Assembly: GCA_938016265.1 (NCBI GenBank) | Contig: CALLWB010000120.1 | Span: forward strand, 1-32,050 | DNA from: an uncultured Saprospiraceae bacterium | Lineage (GTDB): Bacteria; Bacteroidota; Bacteroidia; Chitinophagales; Saprospiraceae | Length of the DNA: 32,050 bases | Reading direction: 5' to 3' | In this document: piece by piece, positions 1-7,972 of the stretch | Position numbering within the stretch: position 1 is the stretch's first letter | Layout: every line of letters starts with the position of its first letter | Position numbers and translations under genes: made by a program | The notes under the pieces: generated by a model | The model's database searches: none | Told to the model about the DNA's origin: nothing | Seen by the model: the letters and a program-made list of their open reading frames with translations, nothing else

Positions 1-243
1 CCCCATCCCACCCCACCCCAAAACCAAGTCGGCCCCCAACGAAAAAACATATCATCAATCATACGCGGATACACATCCACAATAACCAAACAGGCGAGAA
101 AAATCGAACCCACATTCAAATGGCAAACCAGATTCCACGACCACATCATTAAAAACGATCAGGCATTTCAAAATATTTCCAACTACATTGTCAATAATCC
201 TGTAAATTGGAAGGAAGATAGATTCTCAAAACCAGCAAAATAA
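1..243 (+). CDS. REP-associated (Y1/IS200-like) transposase, C-terminal part
   Basis: An open frame runs from the first base of the window to the TAA at 241-243 (80 residues), so the N-terminus lies outside. It reads like the end of a Y1_Tnp/REP-associated tyrosine transposase: a GPQRKN segment, an IIRGY...TKQARK helix, then FKWQTRFHDHIIKN and NYIVNNPVNWKEDRF. In this family a conserved Tyr in the YI-x-x-NP segment is probably the DNA-cleaving nucleophile; here it is the Tyr of NYIVNNP. The HUH metal-binding motif would be upstream of the window. The visible start is proline-rich (PHPTPP), a variable linker often seen before this block. These enzymes cut and join single-stranded DNA at palindromic REP-type hairpins. 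The stop overlaps the start of the next gene as TAATG, suggesting translational coupling. Family assignment is by recognition of the C-terminal motifs only. Confidence 0.8.
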   Translation, partial: PHPTPPQNQVGPQRKNISSIIRGYTSTITKQARKIEPTFKWQTRFHDHIIKNDQAFQNISNYIVNNPVNWKEDRFSKPAK

Positions 244-851
244 TGACCTCCTCCCAAATCCTGCAAGAATTAGCGATCACCGACCAACCACTAGCCATCT
301 ACCCATACGGCAGCCAAGTCTACGGCACAGCAGACGAAAACTCCGACCACGACTACATCATCGTCCTCAAAAGAGCAATGCTAGAAAACGGCGCCTTTCG
401 ACAAAATGCCATCAGCAACGAAGCAGGCACCATTCAAGGAGTACTCTACTCCAGAGGCGGATTTATAGACGCCATCAACAACTATGAAATTGGAGCACTC
501 GAATGCCTGTCCTTACCTCCAGAACAAATCATCCTCAAAAAATGGCCCTTCAAAATTGCGAAGTGGCATGAAAAAACAATGATCAAAAAAATCATTGAAA
601 AAGCATCCGCAAGTAGACATATCGCGGACCAGCAGGCAAAATCAGGCTTCCCCGACCGAGCAAAAAAGGGGATGTTCCATGCACTTAGAATCCTACACTT
701 CGGACTACAACTCAAAGAACACCAGAAAATTGTGGATTATTCCGTTTGCAATGAACTCTATCAACAACTAAAGCAAATAGAACCAAAGAATTTTGATACC
801 CGAAACTATTATCAGCAGTTTGACCACTTATTACTTCAACTTAGAGCTTAA
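243..851 (+). CDS. Nucleotidyltransferase domain protein (Pol-beta superfamily, RlaP/COG3541-like)
   Basis: 202 residues. The N-terminal third carries the minimal nucleotidyltransferase signature: Gly23-Ser24 in PYGSQVYGT, followed by the metal-binding acidic pair Asp35 and Asp37 in NSDHDY. The spacing and the Y-G-T after the GS resemble PF10127-type proteins (RNA-repair-associated Pol-beta family) more than short MNT antitoxins. The C-terminal half is helical with basic patches (residues about 110-170) and has no recognised domain. The ATG overlaps the stop of the transposase (TAATG), so the start is well fixed and translation is probably coupled. Codons in the first half are strongly C-rich like the transposase and unlike genes further right, which fits joint acquisition. 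The substrate (RNA, protein or small molecule) cannot be told. Confidence 0.75.
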   Translation: MTSSQILQELAITDQPLAIYPYGSQVYGTADENSDHDYIIVLKRAMLENGAFRQNAISNEAGTIQGVLYSRGGFIDAINNYEIGALECLSLPPEQIILKKWPFKIAKWHEKTMIKKIIEKASASRHIADQQAKSGFPDRAKKGMFHALRILHFGLQLKEHQKIVDYSVCNELYQQLKQIEPKNFDTRNYYQQFDHLLLQLRA

Positions 852-913
852 CTATTAATAGTTTTATGTTTAACTTTACGGCCTATTTTTTTAAAACTCA
901 ACAAGATGTACAC

Positions 914-1714
914 ATGGAAAACAACAAACAATTTTTACCGATAGGGATAATACTACTACTTTTTCTATTCAACGCCTGTAAAAAAGGGGATAACTGCGCG
1001 CTAACCTGCGAGAACAACGGAATACTGACAATTGACTGCACCTGTGCCTGCCCATCGGGTTTCGAAGGACCCCAGTGCGAAACTGCATCCTGTACACTCG
1101 ACTGTATAAATGGTGGTCAAGTAACCGCACTATGCACCTGCGACTGTCCAGATGGTTTTACTGGTCAGACTTGTGATGTTTGTCTGCCAAAGGTTGGTTT
1201 TTTTGATCGGACAACATTATGGAGCCCTTCAAATATGACAAACTATGTGGATAATGTAGAAGCAACGCTACCCGCCAATTATATTTTGACAGGCCTGGGA
1301 TTTAGCACTTCTTCTACCATTATGCTAGCTGGAAGAGAAGTCAACCAAGATGGAACGTTGGGAGACGAGCTCCAGTTTAGAGACGGCAATAATCCAAACG
1401 GAAGTTTAGACGTGTCCTACATCGTTCCAGCAAATCATGTAATAACCGGAATAGGATATGGATTGGATGGCCTAAGCAATGTCACCAGATTGGTGGTAAA
1501 CTATAGTGAGATAACATTTGATGCGGATTGCGACTTGGAATTAGGGCCACCGCAGTTGTACGATAATGGCGCAAGTGATAGCGTTGATGTTTGGATGAAA
1601 ATATCAGATACTAATTTAGACACGAGATACCACGGCTTCCGCAGTGTAGGAATTAAATATGTAAGTCCTAGACAAATAGATGGCCTCGTAGGCGAATTGT
1701 TTAACCAATTCTAG
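914..1714 (+). CDS. EGF-repeat lipoprotein of unknown function
   Basis: I chose the ATG at 914 (266 residues), not the upstream in-frame ATG at 866, because it gives a clean lipoprotein signal: MENNKQ, a hydrophobic stretch, then FLFNAC with the lipidated Cys followed by KKG. Two EGF-like units follow directly, each with the spacing C-x3-C-x9-C-x-C-x-C-x8-C and a typical CPxGFxGxxC end. The remaining about 170 residues are a beta-rich domain with two related phrases (YILTGLGF and HVITGIGYG), suggesting an internal repeat and a lectin-like or prism-like fold that I do not recognise. It is predicted to be anchored in the outer membrane with the EGF units as spacer. It lies close behind the nucleotidyltransferase gene, but nothing indicates a shared function. 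Confidence 0.7.
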   Translation: MENNKQFLPIGIILLLFLFNACKKGDNCALTCENNGILTIDCTCACPSGFEGPQCETASCTLDCINGGQVTALCTCDCPDGFTGQTCDVCLPKVGFFDRTTLWSPSNMTNYVDNVEATLPANYILTGLGFSTSSTIMLAGREVNQDGTLGDELQFRDGNNPNGSLDVSYIVPANHVITGIGYGLDGLSNVTRLVVNYSEITFDADCDLELGPPQLYDNGASDSVDVWMKISDTNLDTRYHGFRSVGIKYVSPRQIDGLVGELFNQF

Positions 1715-1743
1715 CCATCAAACAAAGATTACAAGTAACTTCT

Positions 1744-1798
1744 AAAAAGTTCGAAGAGGTATGTTTCTATTGCAGAAACACACCTCTTCGAATTTTTA
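1744..1798. terminator. Bidirectional rho-independent terminator between convergent genes
   Basis: A 19-bp inverted repeat with one mismatch (left arm 1750-1768, right arm 1774-1792, 5-nt loop ATTGC) is flanked by AAAAA at 1744-1748 and TTTTT at 1793-1797. It gives a hairpin plus U-tract on both strands and sits between the stop of the EGF lipoprotein (1714) and the stop of the minus-strand DUF4139 gene (1812). Confidence 0.85.
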
Positions 1799-1811
1799 TA
1801 AAAAATACAAT

Positions 1812-3395
1812 TTATTTTATTCCCCGGACGCGCTCCTTCTTCGGGTACTTGACCGTGTAAACAAATCGTTCTTTTTTAGTCTGACCGGGTGAAATCGACA
1901 ATTTCCACATCAATTTGCCGTATTCTTTCAAATATTCAGCCGATCCTTTTTCTTCCAAAGTAACATCGATCTGGCTGTTTTGAGAAACAGGAATTTGATC
2001 CAGGATCTCTATCTCAATGGCAACTCCCTTTTTGTTTCGTACAGCGATTTCATACCCGAAAGTTTCCTTCTTGTTTGTTCCAATGAATTTGGTTTTTGTG
2101 TAATCCTGTATCGGCGTGCGCTCTACCGTGATATTATTGTCGCGGCCCATCGATATCAACAAGGTATCTGACGTCACTTGCGGATTGATTTGGGTATTGC
2201 CTACAAATGCCCCGTCAAAGAAGATATTGGCCTTGCCTGCTACTAAATTATGCTTGCTCCAATCGCTGATTTTTGCCAGTAGGAACGCACCATTGCTCAA
2301 TTTGGGAACGGTATGATAAATATAGTCCGTATTCAAATCATAAGAAGTTAGCGCCACCATGTTTTCTTTTCGATCGCTCAGAATACTTTGTTTGTTCATG
2401 ATACGGTATTCTATACTAAGCTGATTTTCCGTTATTTCAGTATTGTAGGCGTATCCGTCCGCCATATCTCCTGATGACTTGTAGGCTAGATTGGCCATCG
2501 GCGCGTCCTTTGCTCTACTTTCTGCCTGCGCATAAACAGGTTGGAAAAGATTCGCATAAAGCGGTCTCAAAATAGGACGGTTGTTATTTATTGCTGGATT
2601 TCCAGTAGATACCACCATATCCACATCTTCCCAATCGATGCCCGTGTTTTGGTGGATATTTGCTTTGTGGTTAAGTTTTACATTATTCACAATGCCATCA
2701 GATCGTAAGTCATAAAGCGGACTCCAACCAGCATTACTGACAAGATAACTACATTGAATAGTAAGTGTTGTTGCAGACCTTGAATCAATTTGCAGCACAA
2801 TATTACCGCTTGGTTTGTTGAGAAGCGCGTTCATTTCTGAAAGCTGGTTATTGATTTGGGTTTTTTCCTCCGCAATGCCTTTTTCCTGCTTCACCAGTGT
2901 TTTTAGTTCTTTCCTTATTTCAAGAAACTTAATTTTATAGGAATTGCTCAATTCAACTACCTGTGCGGCAGTAAATCCCTTTTCTGTTCCTCCGAGATCT
3001 TTATTTTTATTGAGAATATCTTCCATACCTTTCAAAATGGCTTGTTGGTCTTTGATCCATGAAAACTCATCATCCAATTCCTCCAGTTGATCATGCAGTT
3101 CCTCGATTTTAGGATTATTCACCTTAGGTAACAAGTAATTTTTTTCGTACTTGGCAGAGAGTAGGGTACTGCTCGGATTGTTAAATTCAACTTGTAGACT
3201 GGAAGGATTAATCGAAGTAGAAATGCCAGTCAATACAATAGTTTGTGTTCCTGCGGCTACTTTTGGTAAGGCAGACCGCGTTATTTCTGCTTGTTGTTTA
3301 TAAACTTTTACTTGTTTGATGGTTGATTGAACCGCTGTTTGTGCTAAAAGTAACATCGGTGTAAGGCAAAACAGGCTTGAGATTATTTTTTTCAT
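1812..3395 (-). CDS. DUF4140/DUF4139 (mucoidy inhibitor MuiA-like) exported protein
   Basis: 527 residues with a signal peptide (MKKIISSLFCL...LLLAQ). Residues about 25-120 match the DUF4140 pattern, with the IKQVKVYKQQAEITR opening and the TIVLTGIS phrase. A coiled-coil region follows (about 95-200, rich in E, K, L and Q). The C-terminal half is DUF4139, recognisable by LVSNAGWSPLYDLRSDG and by DWEDVDMVVSTGNPA. The family is widespread in Bacteroidota as exported, beta-rich proteins; its biochemical role is unknown and the MuiA name comes from a mucoidy phenotype elsewhere. There is no T9SS tail, so it is probably periplasmic or membrane-associated. It is a single gene, convergent with the EGF lipoprotein and divergent from the dehydrogenase-like gene at 3594, separated from the latter by about 200 AT-rich bases. 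Confidence 0.85.
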   Translation of the reverse strand: MKKIISSLFCLTPMLLLAQTAVQSTIKQVKVYKQQAEITRSALPKVAAGTQTIVLTGISTSINPSSLQVEFNNPSSTLLSAKYEKNYLLPKVNNPKIEELHDQLEELDDEFSWIKDQQAILKGMEDILNKNKDLGGTEKGFTAAQVVELSNSYKIKFLEIRKELKTLVKQEKGIAEEKTQINNQLSEMNALLNKPSGNIVLQIDSRSATTLTIQCSYLVSNAGWSPLYDLRSDGIVNNVKLNHKANIHQNTGIDWEDVDMVVSTGNPAINNNRPILRPLYANLFQPVYAQAESRAKDAPMANLAYKSSGDMADGYAYNTEITENQLSIEYRIMNKQSILSDRKENMVALTSYDLNTDYIYHTVPKLSNGAFLLAKISDWSKHNLVAGKANIFFDGAFVGNTQINPQVTSDTLLISMGRDNNITVERTPIQDYTKTKFIGTNKKETFGYEIAVRNKKGVAIEIEILDQIPVSQNSQIDVTLEEKGSAEYLKEYGKLMWKLSISPGQTKKERFVYTVKYPKKERVRGIK

Positions 3396-3593
3396 TTATT
3401 TTAATTTAAGAATTCATATTTTTACGCTTGTTAAAAAGGAGATTCACCCTTAAGATGCAGTAATAAAGATTTGTGGTGTACCAGATAAAAGATTTTGTTG
3501 GATTACTGATTTTTTAATTAAAAAAAGTAATTAATGCTTAGCATGCTTTTTGTGGTCATACTATTTTTTCCTTGTGAATAAACCCCAAAACAA

Positions 3594-6323
3594 TTGATTA
3601 AACAAAGTACGATAAAACCCCTGCTCTTTTTTTATTGGCTCGTATGGGCTGTGTCACTGCAAGGGCAACCTGTTCTACCTGCAGATTTTTATGATATTTT
3701 GGTCGATGATAGTTGGAATCAAGCGGTCGGCTTTACCTTTGATGAATCTGGAAATATGTATCTCTGGGAAAAAGCCGGAGTCGTTCACAAACTAGACACC
3801 AACAATGTCAAACAACCAACTCCATTCATGGACATCAGTGAGGAAGTCGGAAATTATGTAGATCACGGTATGCTTGGATTTGCACTAGATCCCAATTTCA
3901 TAAACAATGGTTATGTCTATGCATTGTATGTGGTGGATCGCCATTACTGGCAATTCTTTGGTACTCCACAGTATAGCCCTGATTCCACCGCAGTAGATCA
4001 GGCAACCTTTGCACGGATTACCCGTTTTCAAGCAGACGCTAGCAGTGGATTCTCAAGCATCCTACCAAACAGCCGCACAATTTTGATTGGAGAAGCTACA
4101 AACGAGGGGATCCCTATACTTCACAAATCACACGGTATCGGCACACTTCTGTTTGGAACGGACGGCACTTTGATGGCAAGTGCAGGAGACGGGTCTACCT
4201 TCGAGGGGAATTATATTGGGACCAATGGTGATGGCCCACACAGCTTTGCCCCCCAAGGATTACAAGACGGAATAATTCGACCAGCGGAAGACATCGGAGC
4301 CTACCGAGCACAGTTGTTAAACAATTACAACGGAAAGGTGATAAGAATTGATCCCGCAACTGGAGAAGGCGTCCCTAGTAATCCATTTTACGATACCAAC
4401 AACCCAGACGCACCAAAATCAAAAATATGGGCGCTAGGCCTTCGCAATCCATTCAGAATGGCATTGCGCCCTGGATCTGGAAGTCATAATCCTGCCGACG
4501 GCAATCCCGGAGCACTGTTTATCGGAGATGTAGGATCTGGTGGCTGGGAAGAATTAAATGTTGCTACAGAAGCAGGCATGAATTTCGGCTGGCCAATTTT
4601 TGAAGGGATGGACCGAAACTGGGGGTTTGATCGATTTGAAGTGGCCAACCTGGATGCTCCAAACCCCTTGTTTGGAAACGGCTGTTCTCAAGAATACTTT
4701 ATTTTCCAGGACCTGTTGATTCAAGACGCTCAGACTTTTCCTGTTTTCAGAAACCCCTGCAATTCAAACGAGACAATAGCCTTTGAAGGGGTATTCGCCC
4801 ATAGGAGACCAACGCTTACCTATAACAATCGAAAATGGAATAACGGTACACGCACGGTTATTCCAGGATATAATAGCAATGGGGAAGCCATCACCATCAA
4901 TGTGTTGGATGCTAATTCCCCGATAGAATCAGATACTTTTTCTGGGATTGCTTCCATTGGGGGCAATTTTTATCAGGGATCTAGTTTTCCAACAGACTAC
5001 CAAAATTCTTTTTACTCCGCAGATTATGATGGGTGGATTCGTCGATTTGATTTTGATCAAAACCATTTGTTGACTAAAGTTGCTCCAATTTGCGAGGATT
5101 GCGGATTCATAGTAGGTGTCAACTACAATCCAAATGATGAATGTTTGTATTACCTGAGGTATCAGGATGAATTGCACAAGATTTGCTTTGGTGGAAATCC
5201 GCCTCCAATAGCGGTTGCTTCTGCCGATGTTTACTACGGCCCAAGTCCTTTGACAGTAGATTTTACTGGAGATAACTCGTTTGATCCGAACGGTTTTCCC
5301 ATTTCATTTTCCTGGGATTTTGGTGATGGAGGTACGAGCAGTTTAGCAAATCCTACCCACGAATTTATAGCACCCTCAAATGACCCTTACAGTTTTACAA
5401 TCCTGCTCACCGTTACAGACAGCCTTGGAGAAACAGGGACAAAAGAATTGCTTGTTTCCTTAAATAATACGCCACCACAAGCAACCATTACCAGTTTTGC
5501 AGATGGCGATTTTTATCCCTTGAGTGGGAACACACTTTTGCCCCTGGAGGCAGACGTATTTGACAACGAAAGCCCTAATGATGAATTGATTTACGAATGG
5601 CAGGCCCACTTTCATCACAATACCCATTCTCATCCTGAACAACAAGAAAATACACAAACTGCCACCATGTTGATTACCCCCGCGGGATGCCTGAATGAAG
5701 ATTATTGGTACCGAGCCACCCTGAAAGTGACTGATCCACATGGGCTATCCACCATAGTAGAAGGAGCTCTATTTCCGAATTGTGCGCCCATCTTTTTTGA
5801 ATTGAAATACCTGGAAGCTATTGCTAGCGATGCTGCCATTTCTGTGGATTGGGAGTCAATTGAAGAGACCATTGCGGACTATTATGTAGTGCAACGATCT
5901 TCTGGCGACAATAATTTTGAGGATCTGGGATTGGTTGATGCGCATGGGGTTGGTATTCCCTATGATTTCCTTGATCAAAACCCGCTGGACGGTAAAAACT
6001 TTTATCGCTTGAAAGTTTATAATTTGGATGGGGAATATGAATATTCCAAGATAGTAGATGCCTGGTTTCCACAATTGCCTGTGCAGTCCCTTTTTCCTAA
6101 TCCTGCAGCAGAAGAGATCACTGTTTTTATGGCGGAAGTTTCCGAGGAAGCAATTGTCTATTTGTACGATTCTGCTGGGCGATTAATATGGTCGCAACAC
6201 TGGTATCAGGATGGTGAACTACTAGAAACAGTAGATGTTAGTGATCTTGCGAATGGGGTTTATTTTTACAAATTGCTGGACGGCGAGGAGCAGAAAAATG
6301 GAAAATTGGTTATTTCAAAATAA
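3594..6323 (+). CDS. Secreted glucose/sorbosone dehydrogenase-like protein with PKD domain and T9SS type A tail
   Basis: 909 residues. The start is a TTG at 3594: an in-frame stop lies at 3579-3581 and no ATG precedes the signal peptide (hydrophobic LLFFYWLVWAVSLQG, then Q). Residues about 30-370 form a six-bladed GSDH propeller with typical phrases: MLGFALDPNF, SHGIGTLLFGTDGTL, NGKVIRIDP, WALGLRNPFRMAL and NFGWPIFEG. Homologous enzymes use PQQ to oxidise sugars; the propeller continues with insertions to about residue 525. A PKD domain (about 537-626, with FSWDFGDGG) follows, then a second beta-sandwich region. The last about 77 residues (from LFPNP; NGVYFYKL; final KLVISK) are a T9SS type A sorting domain, so the protein is exported across the outer membrane and processed. 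Substrate unknown. Confidence 0.88.
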   Translation: MIKQSTIKPLLFFYWLVWAVSLQGQPVLPADFYDILVDDSWNQAVGFTFDESGNMYLWEKAGVVHKLDTNNVKQPTPFMDISEEVGNYVDHGMLGFALDPNFINNGYVYALYVVDRHYWQFFGTPQYSPDSTAVDQATFARITRFQADASSGFSSILPNSRTILIGEATNEGIPILHKSHGIGTLLFGTDGTLMASAGDGSTFEGNYIGTNGDGPHSFAPQGLQDGIIRPAEDIGAYRAQLLNNYNGKVIRIDPATGEGVPSNPFYDTNNPDAPKSKIWALGLRNPFRMALRPGSGSHNPADGNPGALFIGDVGSGGWEELNVATEAGMNFGWPIFEGMDRNWGFDRFEVANLDAPNPLFGNGCSQEYFIFQDLLIQDAQTFPVFRNPCNSNETIAFEGVFAHRRPTLTYNNRKWNNGTRTVIPGYNSNGEAITINVLDANSPIESDTFSGIASIGGNFYQGSSFPTDYQNSFYSADYDGWIRRFDFDQNHLLTKVAPICEDCGFIVGVNYNPNDECLYYLRYQDELHKICFGGNPPPIAVASADVYYGPSPLTVDFTGDNSFDPNGFPISFSWDFGDGGTSSLANPTHEFIAPSNDPYSFTILLTVTDSLGETGTKELLVSLNNTPPQATITSFADGDFYPLSGNTLLPLEADVFDNESPNDELIYEWQAHFHHNTHSHPEQQENTQTATMLITPAGCLNEDYWYRATLKVTDPHGLSTIVEGALFPNCAPIFFELKYLEAIASDAAISVDWESIEETIADYYVVQRSSGDNNFEDLGLVDAHGVGIPYDFLDQNPLDGKNFYRLKVYNLDGEYEYSKIVDAWFPQLPVQSLFPNPAAEEITVFMAEVSEEAIVYLYDSAGRLIWSQHWYQDGELLETVDVSDLANGVYFYKLLDGEEQKNGKLVISK

Positions 6324-6386
6324 TGGAATAAGATGCCTATCTTAAAGTTGGAACTAATATTGCTTTAGTAATACTAAAAATAGACA

Positions 6387-7658
6387 ATGTCAAAAATACT
6401 CTTCCTTTTACCGGCCCTACTTTATAGCTTTTCCTCGTTTGCTTGTGGATGCAGCCCATTGCCATTTAATAAATTGTCAATGAAGGAGTTCAACTCCTAT
6501 GATGTGGTCATGAAAGCCATCGTCCTGGAAATCGATGGACCGGAGGCAGTAAAAAAAGCAGCAGAGTATGACTACGACCATAGTTACAACTACGGTTCAC
6601 CTCCCAGCGAACAAACCGTCTTCAAACTCAAAGTCACCAAAAACATTAAAGGGAACGCGGCACGAAACTCAAAGTTAGTAATGATGCCCTCTAGTAAATT
6701 TGACTACTACTGTTCTTACCATAAATTAGAGGTTGGAAAAACCTATTACTTCTTCACAAACAAGGAAAATGGAGCGTTGACAACTACTTATACGAGTAGA
6801 GTAATTGCTCCAAAAGCGAAACTTCCTGCAGAAAAGAATCTTTGTTCTATAAACAAAAAGTTGGCAGGCATGTCAACAAAGGACCAGAAATACAAAAATC
6901 TTGAGCACAATAAACCTTATATAGAAAAGCAAGTAGCAAGGCAAAAGGAAACACTCAAATACAACTTAGCTTTTTTGAGTAATATATTAACAAATAGTCA
7001 TGATATCTGGGTCAACAAATCAGGGAAAATGGAAGCAAAAGGCCAATTAGTAAATGGTGCCCCCACTGGTGACTGGGAGTATTACGATAACAACGGCACG
7101 ATCCGAGAAAAAGGGACCCACAAAAAAAATAAGAGACATGGTCTGTGGATCTCTTACTCCAAGAAAGGGGATATATACATGAAAACCATTTACAAAAATG
7201 GAAAAAAAGAAGGGGAAGAAGTTACTTTTTATAAAGGTGGAGAAATACAACGGGTGTACCAATTCACCGGCGGAAAAAAAGAAGGTGTTCAAAAGTTTTA
7301 TTATGAAAATGGGAAACTATACACCTCCGTACCCTACACCGACAACGAAATTCATGGGATCAGTACAACATACAGCCAATCAGGGCAGTTAATTTCAAGC
7401 AAACCGTATAAAAATGGCGTACCAAATGGCCAGTTTGTTACCTTCCACGAAAGCGGTAAGCAATCCACCAAAACTACCTACAAAGACGGCAAAATTATAG
7501 GCGAATCAATTTCCTATCACCCATCAGGGATAATAAAGCACAAGTCCCAATACAATGACAAAGGCAAGCCTGTTGGCGAATGGATCTACTACAACAAAGA
7601 TGGATCTATCAGCACAAAAAGAACCTATGACTTGGAAGGGAATTTAGTGAGCAACTAA
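6387..7658 (+). CDS. Exported NTR-like plus MORN-repeat protein
   Basis: 423 residues. A signal peptide (MSKILFLLPALLYSFSSFA) is followed immediately by CGC, then a beta domain of about 130 residues with VFKLKVTKNIKG and YCSYHKLEVGKTYYFF. This resembles the netrin/TIMP-like (NTR) fold, where an N-terminal Cys pair and a later Cys form disulfides. Residues about 205-423 are around eight MORN_2-type repeats, each with a G-x-W/V-x-x-Y or F-Y-x-x-G core, as in GDWEYYDNNG, FYYENGKLY and GEWIYYNKDG. Such repeats occur in the so-called YwqK family, but that antitoxin label has no support here. It follows the dehydrogenase-like gene by 63 bases on the same strand, so co-transcription is possible. Likely periplasmic or surface; function unknown. 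Confidence 0.75.
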   Translation: MSKILFLLPALLYSFSSFACGCSPLPFNKLSMKEFNSYDVVMKAIVLEIDGPEAVKKAAEYDYDHSYNYGSPPSEQTVFKLKVTKNIKGNAARNSKLVMMPSSKFDYYCSYHKLEVGKTYYFFTNKENGALTTTYTSRVIAPKAKLPAEKNLCSINKKLAGMSTKDQKYKNLEHNKPYIEKQVARQKETLKYNLAFLSNILTNSHDIWVNKSGKMEAKGQLVNGAPTGDWEYYDNNGTIREKGTHKKNKRHGLWISYSKKGDIYMKTIYKNGKKEGEEVTFYKGGEIQRVYQFTGGKKEGVQKFYYENGKLYTSVPYTDNEIHGISTTYSQSGQLISSKPYKNGVPNGQFVTFHESGKQSTKTTYKDGKIIGESISYHPSGIIKHKSQYNDKGKPVGEWIYYNKDGSISTKRTYDLEGNLVSN

Positions 7659-7972
7659 TGCAGCAGAAGCCAAAATTTAAGGAACTTTTTTCTTAGAGGA
7701 AAGGTTATAGAACGAAATTCACCAAAATACCGCCGCCTTCAAGCCGCTAAAAAATAAACATACCAAATCATTTCTCTCCTGCGATATTATGCGCCTTTTC
7801 GGTGCATTTATCTACTATTAGCTGTATCTCAGCTTTCAGGGGCAAATTCTGTCCCGACACTCCTAACTTTATTTTTATATTTGCAAATTGTTTTACCAAG
7901 CGAATCAGTAAGACAATTTCTGTAAATCAAATTTAGAATTGCTTTACGCAAATCTAACTCAATGCTAATATA
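7659..7972. other. Intergenic region upstream of metG
   Basis: 314 bases without a supported gene. It is AT-rich and holds one good -7 promoter element (TATATTTG at 7876-7883), about 90 bases before metG. I see no terminator hairpin for the upstream gene and no tRNA or riboswitch fold. Confidence 0.6.
7876..7883 (+). promoter_or_regulatory. Candidate -7 element of the metG promoter
   Basis: TATATTTG matches the Bacteroidota TAnnTTTG -7 consensus exactly. No TTG lies 17-23 bases upstream, so the -33 half is missing and the call is tentative. Confidence 0.35.

Noticed and set aside
866-913. Upstream ATG for the EGF lipoprotein
   Set aside because: It would add 16 residues in front of an otherwise ideal lipoprotein signal peptide; the ATG at 914 fits better.
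6324-6345. TAAGAT...ATCTTA hairpin after the dehydrogenase-like gene as a terminator
   Set aside because: The stem is only 6 bp and AT-rich, and no T-tract follows.
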